This document shows, one piece after another, positions 1-5,674 of a DNA stretch of 8,744 bases (its first letter is position 1; the number at the start of each line of letters is the position of its first letter). This stretch comes from Candidatus Gottesmanbacteria bacterium RBG_16_37_8 (GTDB lineage Bacteria > Patescibacteriota > Microgenomatia > 2-02-FULL-39-11): the NCBI GenBank assembly GCA_001779055.1, contig MFJA01000062.1, positions 19,943 through 28,686 of the forward strand. The letters run 5' to 3'. Under the pieces are notes generated by a model. That model made no database searches, had not been told where the DNA came from, and saw only the letters and a program-made list of their open reading frames with translations. The position numbers and the translations under genes are program-made.

Positions 1-89
1 GTCTTTTGATTTCCCCGGCAGCTGCCGATTTCTATTCCTCATTTATTAAGGGTAAACGGTCAATCCGTAAAATTATAACTGCGTTATAA
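1..89 (+). CDS. C-terminal tail of a probable Mur ligase family protein (partial, 5' end outside window)
   Basis: The frame beginning at base 3 is open from the window edge to the TAA at 87-89 and gives 28 C-terminal residues. They include ISPAAADF followed by FIKGKRSIRKII. The SPAAA-F part resembles the C-terminal signature of MurD (LSPA-AS-F). The KGKRS-I part also recalls the KGSR tail of MurF. Both are cytoplasmic ATP-dependent ligases that add amino acids to the UDP-MurNAc peptide during peptidoglycan synthesis. The stop lies 5 bases from the stop of the convergent small gene on the other strand, consistent with the packing in this window. The fragment is too short to decide which ligase it is, and membership in the family at all is an inference from short motif similarity. 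Confidence 0.42.
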   Translation, partial: LLISPAAADFYSSFIKGKRSIRKIITAL

Positions 90-94
90 ATCTT

Positions 95-268
95 TTACTT
101 TTCTTCTTCAAGAGGGACAAGTTTAGGAGGATAAACTGCCATAAATTCGCTTTCTGTTCCGCAAGCTGCACATTCAATTATTGTACCGATTTTAATTACT
201 TTATCGGTTTGAATCGCATTATCACATTCCGGACAGTTATAGAGGCCTGATTTGTTTTGTTTATTCAT
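95..268 (-). CDS. Small LysW-like zinc-ribbon protein (amino-group carrier homologue without the EDWGE tail)
   Basis: A 57-residue protein reads from ATG at 268 to TAA at 97-95. It has a four-cysteine zinc ribbon, CPEC at residues 12-15 and CAAC at 33-36 followed by G-T-E, then a P-P-K-L-V-P-L segment and an acidic end, EEEK. Size, cysteine spacing, the I-x-C-x-x-C-G-x-E core and the proline/acidic tail match LysW, the carrier that protects amino groups in lysine and arginine synthesis of Thermus and archaea. Classical LysW ends in EDWGE, and its last glutamate is the attachment point for the substrate; here that tail is absent and the protein ends in lysine. It may therefore be a diverged carrier, a differently loaded carrier, or only a structural zinc ribbon. 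It is divergent from the PLP enzyme and ATP-grasp genes and shares a promoter region with them. Its ATG lies directly at the predicted transcription start, so the mRNA is probably leaderless. Confidence 0.72.
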   Translation of the reverse strand: MNKQNKSGLYNCPECDNAIQTDKVIKIGTIIECAACGTESEFMAVYPPKLVPLEEEK

Positions 269-291
269 TTATTTTCAGTATAATTAAAACA
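257..291 (+). promoter_or_regulatory. Promoter for the PLP enzyme and ATP-grasp operon
   Basis: A perfect TATAAT lies at 279-284. A weak -35, TTGTTT, lies at 257-262 with a spacer of 16. The expected transcription start near 290-292 leaves a leader of only about 11 bases before ATG 303, and there is no Shine-Dalgarno sequence in it. The -10 is part of AGTATAAT (277-284), whose complement supplies the -10 of the divergent gene. Confidence 0.6.
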
Positions 292-303
292 CATTTTTGA
301 CAA
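270..303 (-). promoter_or_regulatory. Promoter for the LysW-like gene
   Basis: On the minus strand, TATACT (282-277) fits a -10 box. It ends 8 bases before the ATG at 268, so transcription should start at about 269-271, essentially at the start codon. TTGTCA (303-298) is a possible -35, but the spacer of 15 is short. The -10 overlaps the TATAAT of the opposite promoter. This is a prediction from consensus only. Confidence 0.5.
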
Positions 304-1211
304 TGAAACAAGAAAATCAGGGTATCTGGAAATATTGGAAGCTTTTGCCTTTTGTATCCGAAAAATATCGTTTATCGCAGGGTGAAGGATCAACCGGTCT
401 TAAGAGGTATGACGGGATTTATTTTAAGTGCGAATTTGAAAATCCCACCGGTTCGGTCAAAGACAGGGGAATTTGTTTTCAGGTTGCAAAGCTTTCAGAA
501 AACGGTCAAAAAAAAGCGGTTATCTCATCATCCGGAAATGCTGCTATTTCGGCAGCATCATACTGTAATTTGCAGGGAATCACTTTAAAGGTTTATGTCA
601 GTCCTAAAATAAATCCTCATAAACTGGCCAAAATCGCATCCTTGTCTCTGGTCTCAAAAACTAATAAACCGCTAAGCCAAGCCTTTAGGTACAGCCTGCA
701 ATATAAGGCGGCCAATCTTCGTCAGTCAACGGATCCTCATGGATGGGTAGGCTACAGCACTATTTCCTTTGAATTGAAGGAAGAACTTCCTCTAATTGAT
801 GCTTTATTTTTACCTGTATCAAGCGGAACAACTCTTCTTGGCATCTTTAACGGTTTTGCTGAATTAAATAATCTGCCTGCCATTCATGCAGTCCAATCGG
901 CTTTTTTAAATCCGCTATCTTCTCAATTTGATAAAAAATTTATTCCTGAAAAAAATAATCTTTGTGATGCCATTGTTGCCAAATATCTGCCTTTGGAGAA
1001 AAAGATTATTGATATCATCAAAAAAACGAAAGGTTTCAGCTGGACTGTTGAAAATTCTCAAATTAGAAAAAAAGGGGAACAATTAAAGAAATATAATTTA
1101 AACGTCTCAAACGAAGGCGCCGCCTGTTTAGCAGCAGTTTATAAAGCAGCAGCCTGTGGCTACGTCTATAAAAATCCTGTCTGTTTATTGACCGGTATGT
1201 CTTATTCGTAA
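303..1211 (+). CDS. Threonine synthase-like PLP-dependent enzyme (fold type II)
   Basis: The protein has 302 residues from ATG 303; an in-frame TTG at 297 is an alternative start that adds two. It shows the layout of fold type II PLP enzymes (threonine synthase, cysteine synthase, threonine/serine dehydratase). GEGSTGLKR (27-35) resembles the N-terminal L-GEGNTPL motif. ENPTGSVKDRG (46-56) carries the PLP-binding lysine K53. SSSGNAA (75-81) is the asparagine loop over the cofactor. PVSSGTTL (171-178) replaces the usual glycine-rich phosphate cradle. EGAACLA lies at 271-277, and a final LLTG (295-298) sits where a serine or threonine meets the pyridine nitrogen. It is shorter than most threonine synthases, which have about 350 to over 450 residues. 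The downstream ATP-grasp gene starts after 3 bases, so the two are probably translated together. No thrB or other threonine-pathway gene is nearby, so true threonine synthase activity is doubtful. The substrate is unknown. Confidence 0.85.
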   Translation: MKQENQGIWKYWKLLPFVSEKYRLSQGEGSTGLKRYDGIYFKCEFENPTGSVKDRGICFQVAKLSENGQKKAVISSSGNAAISAASYCNLQGITLKVYVSPKINPHKLAKIASLSLVSKTNKPLSQAFRYSLQYKAANLRQSTDPHGWVGYSTISFELKEELPLIDALFLPVSSGTTLLGIFNGFAELNNLPAIHAVQSAFLNPLSSQFDKKFIPEKNNLCDAIVAKYLPLEKKIIDIIKKTKGFSWTVENSQIRKKGEQLKKYNLNVSNEGAACLAAVYKAAACGYVYKNPVCLLTGMSYS

Positions 1212-1214
1212 TCT

Positions 1215-2516
1215 ATGAAAAATTGGCCGGGTTTATTTATAAAATATCCTCTTTTTTTTGTTTCTCCTGATATCAAGAGGGGATTGGGATTAGAGGATTT
1301 ATTGCCTGATTTTCATCTTATCTGTTCTTATTATGATTCTCTTATTCCGGTTCTCAGAAGAAATAAGGTAAAAATTTTATGTCTTCAAGAATCAGCTGAT
1401 AAACCTGAAAATATAATTAACAATAGCGGCAGTTTGTTAAGTAAAAGCCCAGTTTTAAACTATATTAGATCAAACTCAGGTAAAATTCCTGCAGTTGCTT
1501 TTTTTAAACCGTCTCTCAAAATTGATTTTTTGTTAAAAAAATATAAATTTATTAAAGTCGGTAATAATTACGAACAAAATGAAAAATTTGAAAATAAAAT
1601 CAAATTTCTGCAGATCTTCTCCAAATTAATTCCCGATTATTTGACACCGTTTACCATTGAAAAACTGCACGATTTAGAATTTTCTTGCCTTGCCGCAAAA
1701 TTCAAACTGCCCTTCGTTATCCAATTCGGACACGGCTGGGCAGGCAAAACCACTTTCTTTATCTCTGGCGAGTCTTCCTTTAATAAACTGAAAAATACTT
1801 TCCCTCAAACAACGGTTAAAGTAAGCAGGTATATAAACGGATTTACTGTCTTAAATAATTGTTGTCTCTATAAAGATAAAGTACTGGTCTCTCCTCCCGC
1901 ACTTCAGATTAACGGTTTTAGTAAGTTAAGCAGTAGGCAGTATGTTACCTGCGGACGGCAATGGCCGCTTATTCCCTTTGAAAAATCAACAGTTTCAGAT
2001 ATTTTTAAGCTGTCTCAAAAAATAGGACGCATAATGAATAAATCCGGCTTTAAAGGATATTTTGGATTGGATTTTCTGATAGAAGGCAATTCCGGCCGCC
2101 TCTATGTTTCAGAAATTAACGGCAGATTAACTGCCGCATCTGCTTTTTATGCCAAATTGGAAAGGGGTAAAGATTTGATACCTCTTTTAGCTTATCATTA
2201 CGCTTCTTTTTTAGGAATCGATTTACCTGTTGAGGAAATTTCTCCACTCATATCAGGTTCACAGGTTATTATTAGAAATCTCCAGACTGATAAAAAAATT
2301 AATCTAAACCTAAACGGGGTATATCAGATTTCAGGAAAAAAGATCGAATATCAATTTGATGATTATAGACCTCAGGATTTGAAAGAGAATCAGTTTATTT
2401 ATCATCAGGAAAAAATTATCAAAACAGATTCCGAAATATCCAGAATTGAATCCCTTAGACAGGCTCTATCTTCACCGTTTAAATTATCTCCCTGGTTAGT
2501 TACTCTATTAGCCTGA
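1215..2516 (+). CDS. ATP-grasp ligase of unknown substrate
   Basis: A 433-residue cytoplasmic protein of the ATP-grasp superfamily, whose members join a carboxylate to an amine or thiol through an acyl phosphate. The N-terminal 150 residues form a pre-ATP-grasp region without clear motifs. The glycine-rich nucleotide loop is FGHGWAGKTTFF (171-182). VSRYINGFTVLNN (203-215) matches the central strand. GYFGLDFLIE (281-290) supplies an aspartate and YVSEINGRLTAAS (297-309) the E-x-N-x-R metal and phosphate ligands. The usual lysine just before the glycine loop is replaced by glutamine (VIQ, 168-170). The last 90 residues form a separate tail. It follows the PLP gene by 3 bases with no Shine-Dalgarno site, which implies coupling. 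LysX/ArgX, the ligases that load LysW, are also ATP-grasp enzymes. A role with the small LysW-like protein is thus possible, but this protein is not an obvious RimK/LysX member. Confidence 0.83.
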   Translation: MKNWPGLFIKYPLFFVSPDIKRGLGLEDLLPDFHLICSYYDSLIPVLRRNKVKILCLQESADKPENIINNSGSLLSKSPVLNYIRSNSGKIPAVAFFKPSLKIDFLLKKYKFIKVGNNYEQNEKFENKIKFLQIFSKLIPDYLTPFTIEKLHDLEFSCLAAKFKLPFVIQFGHGWAGKTTFFISGESSFNKLKNTFPQTTVKVSRYINGFTVLNNCCLYKDKVLVSPPALQINGFSKLSSRQYVTCGRQWPLIPFEKSTVSDIFKLSQKIGRIMNKSGFKGYFGLDFLIEGNSGRLYVSEINGRLTAASAFYAKLERGKDLIPLLAYHYASFLGIDLPVEEISPLISGSQVIIRNLQTDKKINLNLNGVYQISGKKIEYQFDDYRPQDLKENQFIYHQEKIIKTDSEISRIESLRQALSSPFKLSPWLVTLLA

Positions 2517-2533
2517 AAAAAAGTTTATTCATA

Positions 2534-2549
2534 TGATATACTTATCCCC
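2534..2549 (+). promoter_or_regulatory. Extended -10 promoter for prfB
   Basis: TGATATACT at 2534-2542 is an extended -10 element (TG, one base, TATACT). No convincing -35 is visible, as is common for extended -10 promoters. Transcription would start near 2549 and leave about 15 untranslated bases before ATG 2564. A second AT-rich hexamer, TAAAAT (2553-2558), is closer to the start but has no -35 either. Confidence 0.45.
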
Positions 2550-2563
2550 TCTTAAAATTTAAT

Positions 2564-3577
2564 ATGGATTCAAATTCAAGATTTTCTGACCTCTGTCAAA
2601 AACTGAAAATTGATGAAAAAAAAGCCCGCATTAAGGAAATAGAGCGTCTTTCATCAGATCCTAAGTTTTGGCAAAACCGGCAGGATTCGGCTGTTGTCAT
2701 GAAGGAGCTTTCCCAATTGGTAAAACAGGTTAAGAGTGTCGGGGATTTAAAAAAACTTCTCGATGAAGGTAAAACGGCAGAGTCAGAAAGAGCCTTTGAG
2801 AAATTGGAATTCGAACTTTATTTTTCAGGTCCCCATGATACTAAAGGAGCTATTTTATCGATTCACGCCGGTCAGGGTGGTACGGAAGCCATGGATTGGG
2901 CTCAAATGCTCTTAAGGATGTATCTCCGTTTTATCGAAAAAAAAGGCTGGCAGGCAGATATATTTGATACTATTCCGGGTGATGAAGCCGGAATAAAAAG
3001 CGTCACCGTCAATATTGCGGAATATCTGTCTTATGGGTTTTTGAAAAGTGAATCGGGAGTGCACCGTCTGGTCCGCCAATCACCTTTTAATGCCGATAAA
3101 TTACGCCAAACTTCATTTGCCTTAGTTGAAGTTATTCCCATACTTGAAGAAAATGAAGAAGTTGAAATTAAAGAAGATGATTTGGAATGGGATTTCTTCA
3201 GGTCAGGCGGTAAAGGAGGCCAAAATGTTAACAAGGTCTCAACTGCTGTCAGATTAAGGCATAAGCCGACGGGCATAGTCATAGAATGTCAGGAACAGCG
3301 TTATCAGGGACAAAATCGTGAAACAGCCCTTAAAATTCTCCGCGGAAAATTATGGCAGGCAGTGGAGATGGAAAAAGTAAAACACATTTCAGAATTAAAA
3401 GGCAAGTTTAAAATGGCCTCCTGGGGCAACCAGATCCGCTCTTATGTTTTACATCCGTATCATTTGATCAAGGATTTAAGAACCGGATTTGAAGTTTCTG
3501 ATAGTAAAGCGGTTTTGGATGGCAATATTGAGCCGTTTCTGATTGCATACTTGAAAAAATTCCCGTCTCAGGTATAG
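2564..3577 (+). CDS. prfB: Peptide chain release factor 2
   Basis: A 337-residue class I release factor that ends translation at UGA and UAA. The stop-reading tripeptide SPF is at 173-175, which identifies RF2 rather than RF1. The universal GGQ that enters the peptidyl transferase centre is at 218-220 (GGKGGQNVNK), preceded by the conserved IHAGQGGTEAMDW block (100-112). The protein is shorter than the 365 residues of E. coli RF2. Domain 1 is reduced: few residues precede the LKIDEKKARI helix (14-23), and the segment around 60-80 is condensed. There is no programmed +1 frameshift, since the whole protein reads in one frame from ATG 2564. The gene lies upstream of ftsE and ftsX, an order also seen in Firmicutes and Actinobacteria. 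It ends in TAG directly followed in frame by TAA and TAG. Confidence 0.96.
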   Translation: MDSNSRFSDLCQKLKIDEKKARIKEIERLSSDPKFWQNRQDSAVVMKELSQLVKQVKSVGDLKKLLDEGKTAESERAFEKLEFELYFSGPHDTKGAILSIHAGQGGTEAMDWAQMLLRMYLRFIEKKGWQADIFDTIPGDEAGIKSVTVNIAEYLSYGFLKSESGVHRLVRQSPFNADKLRQTSFALVEVIPILEENEEVEIKEDDLEWDFFRSGGKGGQNVNKVSTAVRLRHKPTGIVIECQEQRYQGQNRETALKILRGKLWQAVEMEKVKHISELKGKFKMASWGNQIRSYVLHPYHLIKDLRTGFEVSDSKAVLDGNIEPFLIAYLKKFPSQV

Positions 3578-3585
3578 TAATAGAT
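3551..3585 (+). promoter_or_regulatory. Promoter inside the prfB end, driving the membrane protein and ftsEX genes
   Basis: TTGAAA (3551-3556), a spacer of 16 and TATAGT (3573-3578) each match the sigma-70 consensus at five of six positions. The -10 ends 7 bases before ATG 3586, so transcription should start at or next to the start codon and give a leaderless message. This could let the cell-envelope genes be transcribed separately from prfB. Confidence 0.5.
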
Positions 3586-4059
3586 ATGTTTAATAAAAGA
3601 AATGCTGTCATTGATGTCCAAAATGCAACCGGTTCGCCCTTAGTTCATAAACTTGAGTCCTCAAATTCGTCCTACAACAAAAAGTTAATTGCCGGAGGTC
3701 TGATTATCATGACAGGTGTATTTTCCGGTTTCTTTCTCTCAAAAACTATAGGCAGGAAAACTTCATCTTCTTCGGATTCAACAAGAGTAGGGGGAGGAAG
3801 TAATACCATAGTTGGATCAACCGATACCAAGACATTCAGGGATCAAGCTGAAGGGGAGCTGTTAGCAGGCGGAATAAATGGTGAAGGTACCCACCGCTTA
3901 GAGCGTCCGGGAGGAGAAAGCCAGACAGTTGCCTTAACATCATCAGTATTGGATTTATCCCAATTTGAAGGAAAGAAAGTTCGGGTTTGGGGTGAAACTT
4001 TTGCTGGACAAACAGCCGGCTGGTTCATGGATGTCGGTAAAGTCGAAGTAATAGAGTAA
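3586..4059 (+). CDS. Single-pass membrane protein of unknown function between prfB and ftsE
   Basis: The protein has 157 residues. The first 33 are polar and probably cytoplasmic. A transmembrane helix spans about 34-51. A serine- and glycine-rich linker follows to about residue 80, then a compact domain to the end. Positive residues on both flanks leave orientation slightly open, but the low-complexity linker suggests that the C-terminal domain is outside. That domain holds THRLERPGGES (102-112) and, near the end, KKVRVWGETF (130-139) and AGWFMDVGKVEV (144-155). This strand-rich pattern could be a small OB-like barrel, which is a guess from the look of the sequence. It lies 8 bases after prfB and 23 bases before ftsE, so it may work with the FtsEX divisome module. 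I do not recognise a characterised family. Confidence 0.8.
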   Translation: MFNKRNAVIDVQNATGSPLVHKLESSNSSYNKKLIAGGLIIMTGVFSGFFLSKTIGRKTSSSSDSTRVGGGSNTIVGSTDTKTFRDQAEGELLAGGINGEGTHRLERPGGESQTVALTSSVLDLSQFEGKKVRVWGETFAGQTAGWFMDVGKVEVIE

Positions 4060-4082
4060 GTTTTAAAAAACTTCTTCCATAT

Positions 4083-4760
4083 ATGATCCTTTTTGATTCT
4101 GTCAGCAAGAGTTACGGGACAAACATATCAGCCGTCAAAGATGTCAGTTTTAAAATCGAAGACGGTGAATTTGTTTTTTTGGTTGGAGTTTCCGGTGCCG
4201 GAAAAACCACTTTGCTTCGCTTAATCAATCGGGAAATATTGCCTACCTCTGGTTCCGTTTTCGTAGATGACTGGGAAGTAAGTAAATTGCCCAAATCAAA
4301 ATTACCATTTTTAAGGAGAAAAGTAGGCTTTGTCTATCAGGATTTCAAGTTGCTGCAAGACCGCACAGTCGGAGAAAATATTGCAGTTGCATTGGAAATA
4401 CTAAATAAGGACAATAGGGAAATAAACAGGAGAATTAGGGAAGTTCTGGAAGTAGTTCATCTTGAGGATAAAATCAATTATTTTCCCCGTCAGCTCTCCT
4501 TAGGAGAACAGCAAAGGATTGCCATCGGCCGGGCAATAGCCGGTGAGACTAAAGTACTTTTAGCAGATGAACCGACCGGAAATCTTGACCCTAAAACCTC
4601 CTGGGAAATTTTAAAAATAATTAATAAAATTCATAAAGAGGGGACTACCGTTCTCATGGCCTCGCATAATGTTGATATCGTCAACAGTTTAAAAAAGAGG
4701 GTTATTGCGCTCTCCAAAGGTCAAATAACCAGAGACGAAAAAAGGAGCCGTTATTCCTGA
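4083..4760 (+). CDS. ftsE: Cell division ATP-binding protein FtsE
   Basis: A 225-residue ABC ATPase, the usual FtsE length. It powers FtsX at the division site so that FtsX can switch on a peptidoglycan hydrolase outside the membrane. Walker A is GVSGAGKT (35-42), the Q-loop is VYQDFKLL (84-91), Walker B is VLLADE (158-163) followed by the D-loop NLDPKTS (167-173), and the switch histidine is H195 in MASHN. The VYQDFKLL-x-x-x-TVGENI stretch and the short length are typical of FtsE. The ABC signature reads LSLGEQQR instead of LSGGEQQR: the first glycine is leucine (L140), while the second glycine is kept. The ftsX start follows after 2 bases. No Shine-Dalgarno site is visible upstream. Confidence 0.96.
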   Translation: MILFDSVSKSYGTNISAVKDVSFKIEDGEFVFLVGVSGAGKTTLLRLINREILPTSGSVFVDDWEVSKLPKSKLPFLRRKVGFVYQDFKLLQDRTVGENIAVALEILNKDNREINRRIREVLEVVHLEDKINYFPRQLSLGEQQRIAIGRAIAGETKVLLADEPTGNLDPKTSWEILKIINKIHKEGTTVLMASHNVDIVNSLKKRVIALSKGQITRDEKRSRYS

Positions 4761-4762
4761 CT

Positions 4763-5671
4763 ATGACTAACCATTTGTCTGTTTTGAGAAAAATTCGCCG
4801 CACGCCTTACCAGGCTATTGCTTCAGTCTTTATGATGTTTATTACTTTATTTGTCTTGGCTTTATTTTTACTTCTGATTGCTTCAACAACATCGCTGGTT
4901 TCCTATTTTGAAAAAAAGCCTCAATTGACAGTTTTTTTTACCAATGATAAAGATAAGGCTTCAATTGATCAGTTAATTGAAAAATTAAAGCAAACGGGCA
5001 AAGTATCAGGCTGGAAATATGTCTCAAAGGAAGAAGCCTTAATTATTTATCGTGAACAGAATAAAGATGACCCTCTTCTCTTGGAAATGGTCACTGCTGA
5101 TATTTTACCTGCTTCACTTGATATCTCAGCTGTTACCCCCAAATTTCTCAATGATATAAATAGCATGCTCAAAAACGAACCCGCTATAGATGATATTGTT
5201 TTCCAGAAAGAGATAGTCGATACTTTAATCTCCTGGGCTAATGCTGTCAGGTTAGTCGGCTTAATCTTCATTATTTTTCTTATTTTATCTACCTTTTTTA
5301 TTCTCCTGACCTCAATCGGTATGAAAATTGCCCTAAAGCGTGAAGAAATCGAAATTCTTAAGCTGGTCGGGGCAACTCCCTGGTATATCAAAAAGCCTTT
5401 TCTCTATGAAGGATTGATCTATGGTTTGTTAGGGTCAACTTTTGCTTGGCTTTTAGCTTCACTTCTCATACTCTATTTATCTCCTTTTGCTTCATCATTT
5501 TTAAGAGGTGTCGGCACTTTATCACTTTTTTCAGTAAATAATATCAGTCTTAATGTTTGGCCGCCCAATCTTCTGCTTGTTTTCAGTCTCTGGTCGATAC
5601 TCCTTATTTCCGGCTTAGGTATCGGTTTCCTGGGAAGCATGGTTGCTTCATCCCGGTTTCTTGTGGAGTAG
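4763..5671 (+). CDS. ftsX: Cell division permease-like protein FtsX
   Basis: A 302-residue protein with the FtsX layout. A short cytoplasmic N-terminus is followed by TM1 (about 17-45), an extracellular domain (about 46-160), TM2 (161-185), a cytoplasmic loop with REEIEILKLVGATPWYI (193-209), TM3 (about 215-240), and TM4 (about 270-295). The E-I-x-x-L-K-L-V-G-A-T loop is the family hallmark where FtsE couples. The extracellular domain contains SGWKYVSKEEAL (82-93), matching the part of FtsX that binds and activates hydrolases such as EnvC, PcsB or CwlO. Here the likely client is the M23 protein encoded 3 bases downstream. FtsX uses no transported substrate and acts as a mechanical transmitter through the membrane. 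The gene has only one close start, 2 bases after the ftsE stop. Confidence 0.96.
   Translation: MTNHLSVLRKIRRTPYQAIASVFMMFITLFVLALFLLLIASTTSLVSYFEKKPQLTVFFTNDKDKASIDQLIEKLKQTGKVSGWKYVSKEEALIIYREQNKDDPLLLEMVTADILPASLDISAVTPKFLNDINSMLKNEPAIDDIVFQKEIVDTLISWANAVRLVGLIFIIFLILSTFFILLTSIGMKIALKREEIEILKLVGATPWYIKKPFLYEGLIYGLLGSTFAWLLASLLILYLSPFASSFLRGVGTLSLFSVNNISLNVWPPNLLLVFSLWSILLISGLGIGFLGSMVASSRFLVE
5663..5668 (+). promoter_or_regulatory. Shine-Dalgarno site of the M23 hydrolase gene
   Basis: GTGGAG lies within the last codons of ftsX, 6 bases before ATG 5675. It stands out because most starts in this window have no such site, and it supports the chosen start. Confidence 0.5.
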
Positions 5672-5674
5672 TTA

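Noticed and set aside
297..302. TTG at 297 as the start of the PLP enzyme
   Set aside because: ATG two codons later is the stronger initiator. TTG would add only two residues and has no ribosome site. It remains possible if the message is nearly leaderless.
2581..2592. TTC-TGA-C in the +1-related frame near the start of prfB, resembling the RF2 frameshift site
   Set aside because: The upstream frame is closed by TAA at 2560-2562 with no start codon in between, and the main frame already reads from ATG 2564 through the whole protein.
4058..4073. AAGTTT-TAAA-AAACTT inverted repeat before ftsE as a terminator
   Set aside because: The stem is short and has one G-C pair, no U run follows, and it lies within a co-directional block.
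5047..5391. 114-codon open frame on the minus strand inside ftsX
   Set aside because: It is antisense to a clear FtsX with all family motifs. Its product is low-complexity Ser/Ile/Arg, typical of shadow frames.
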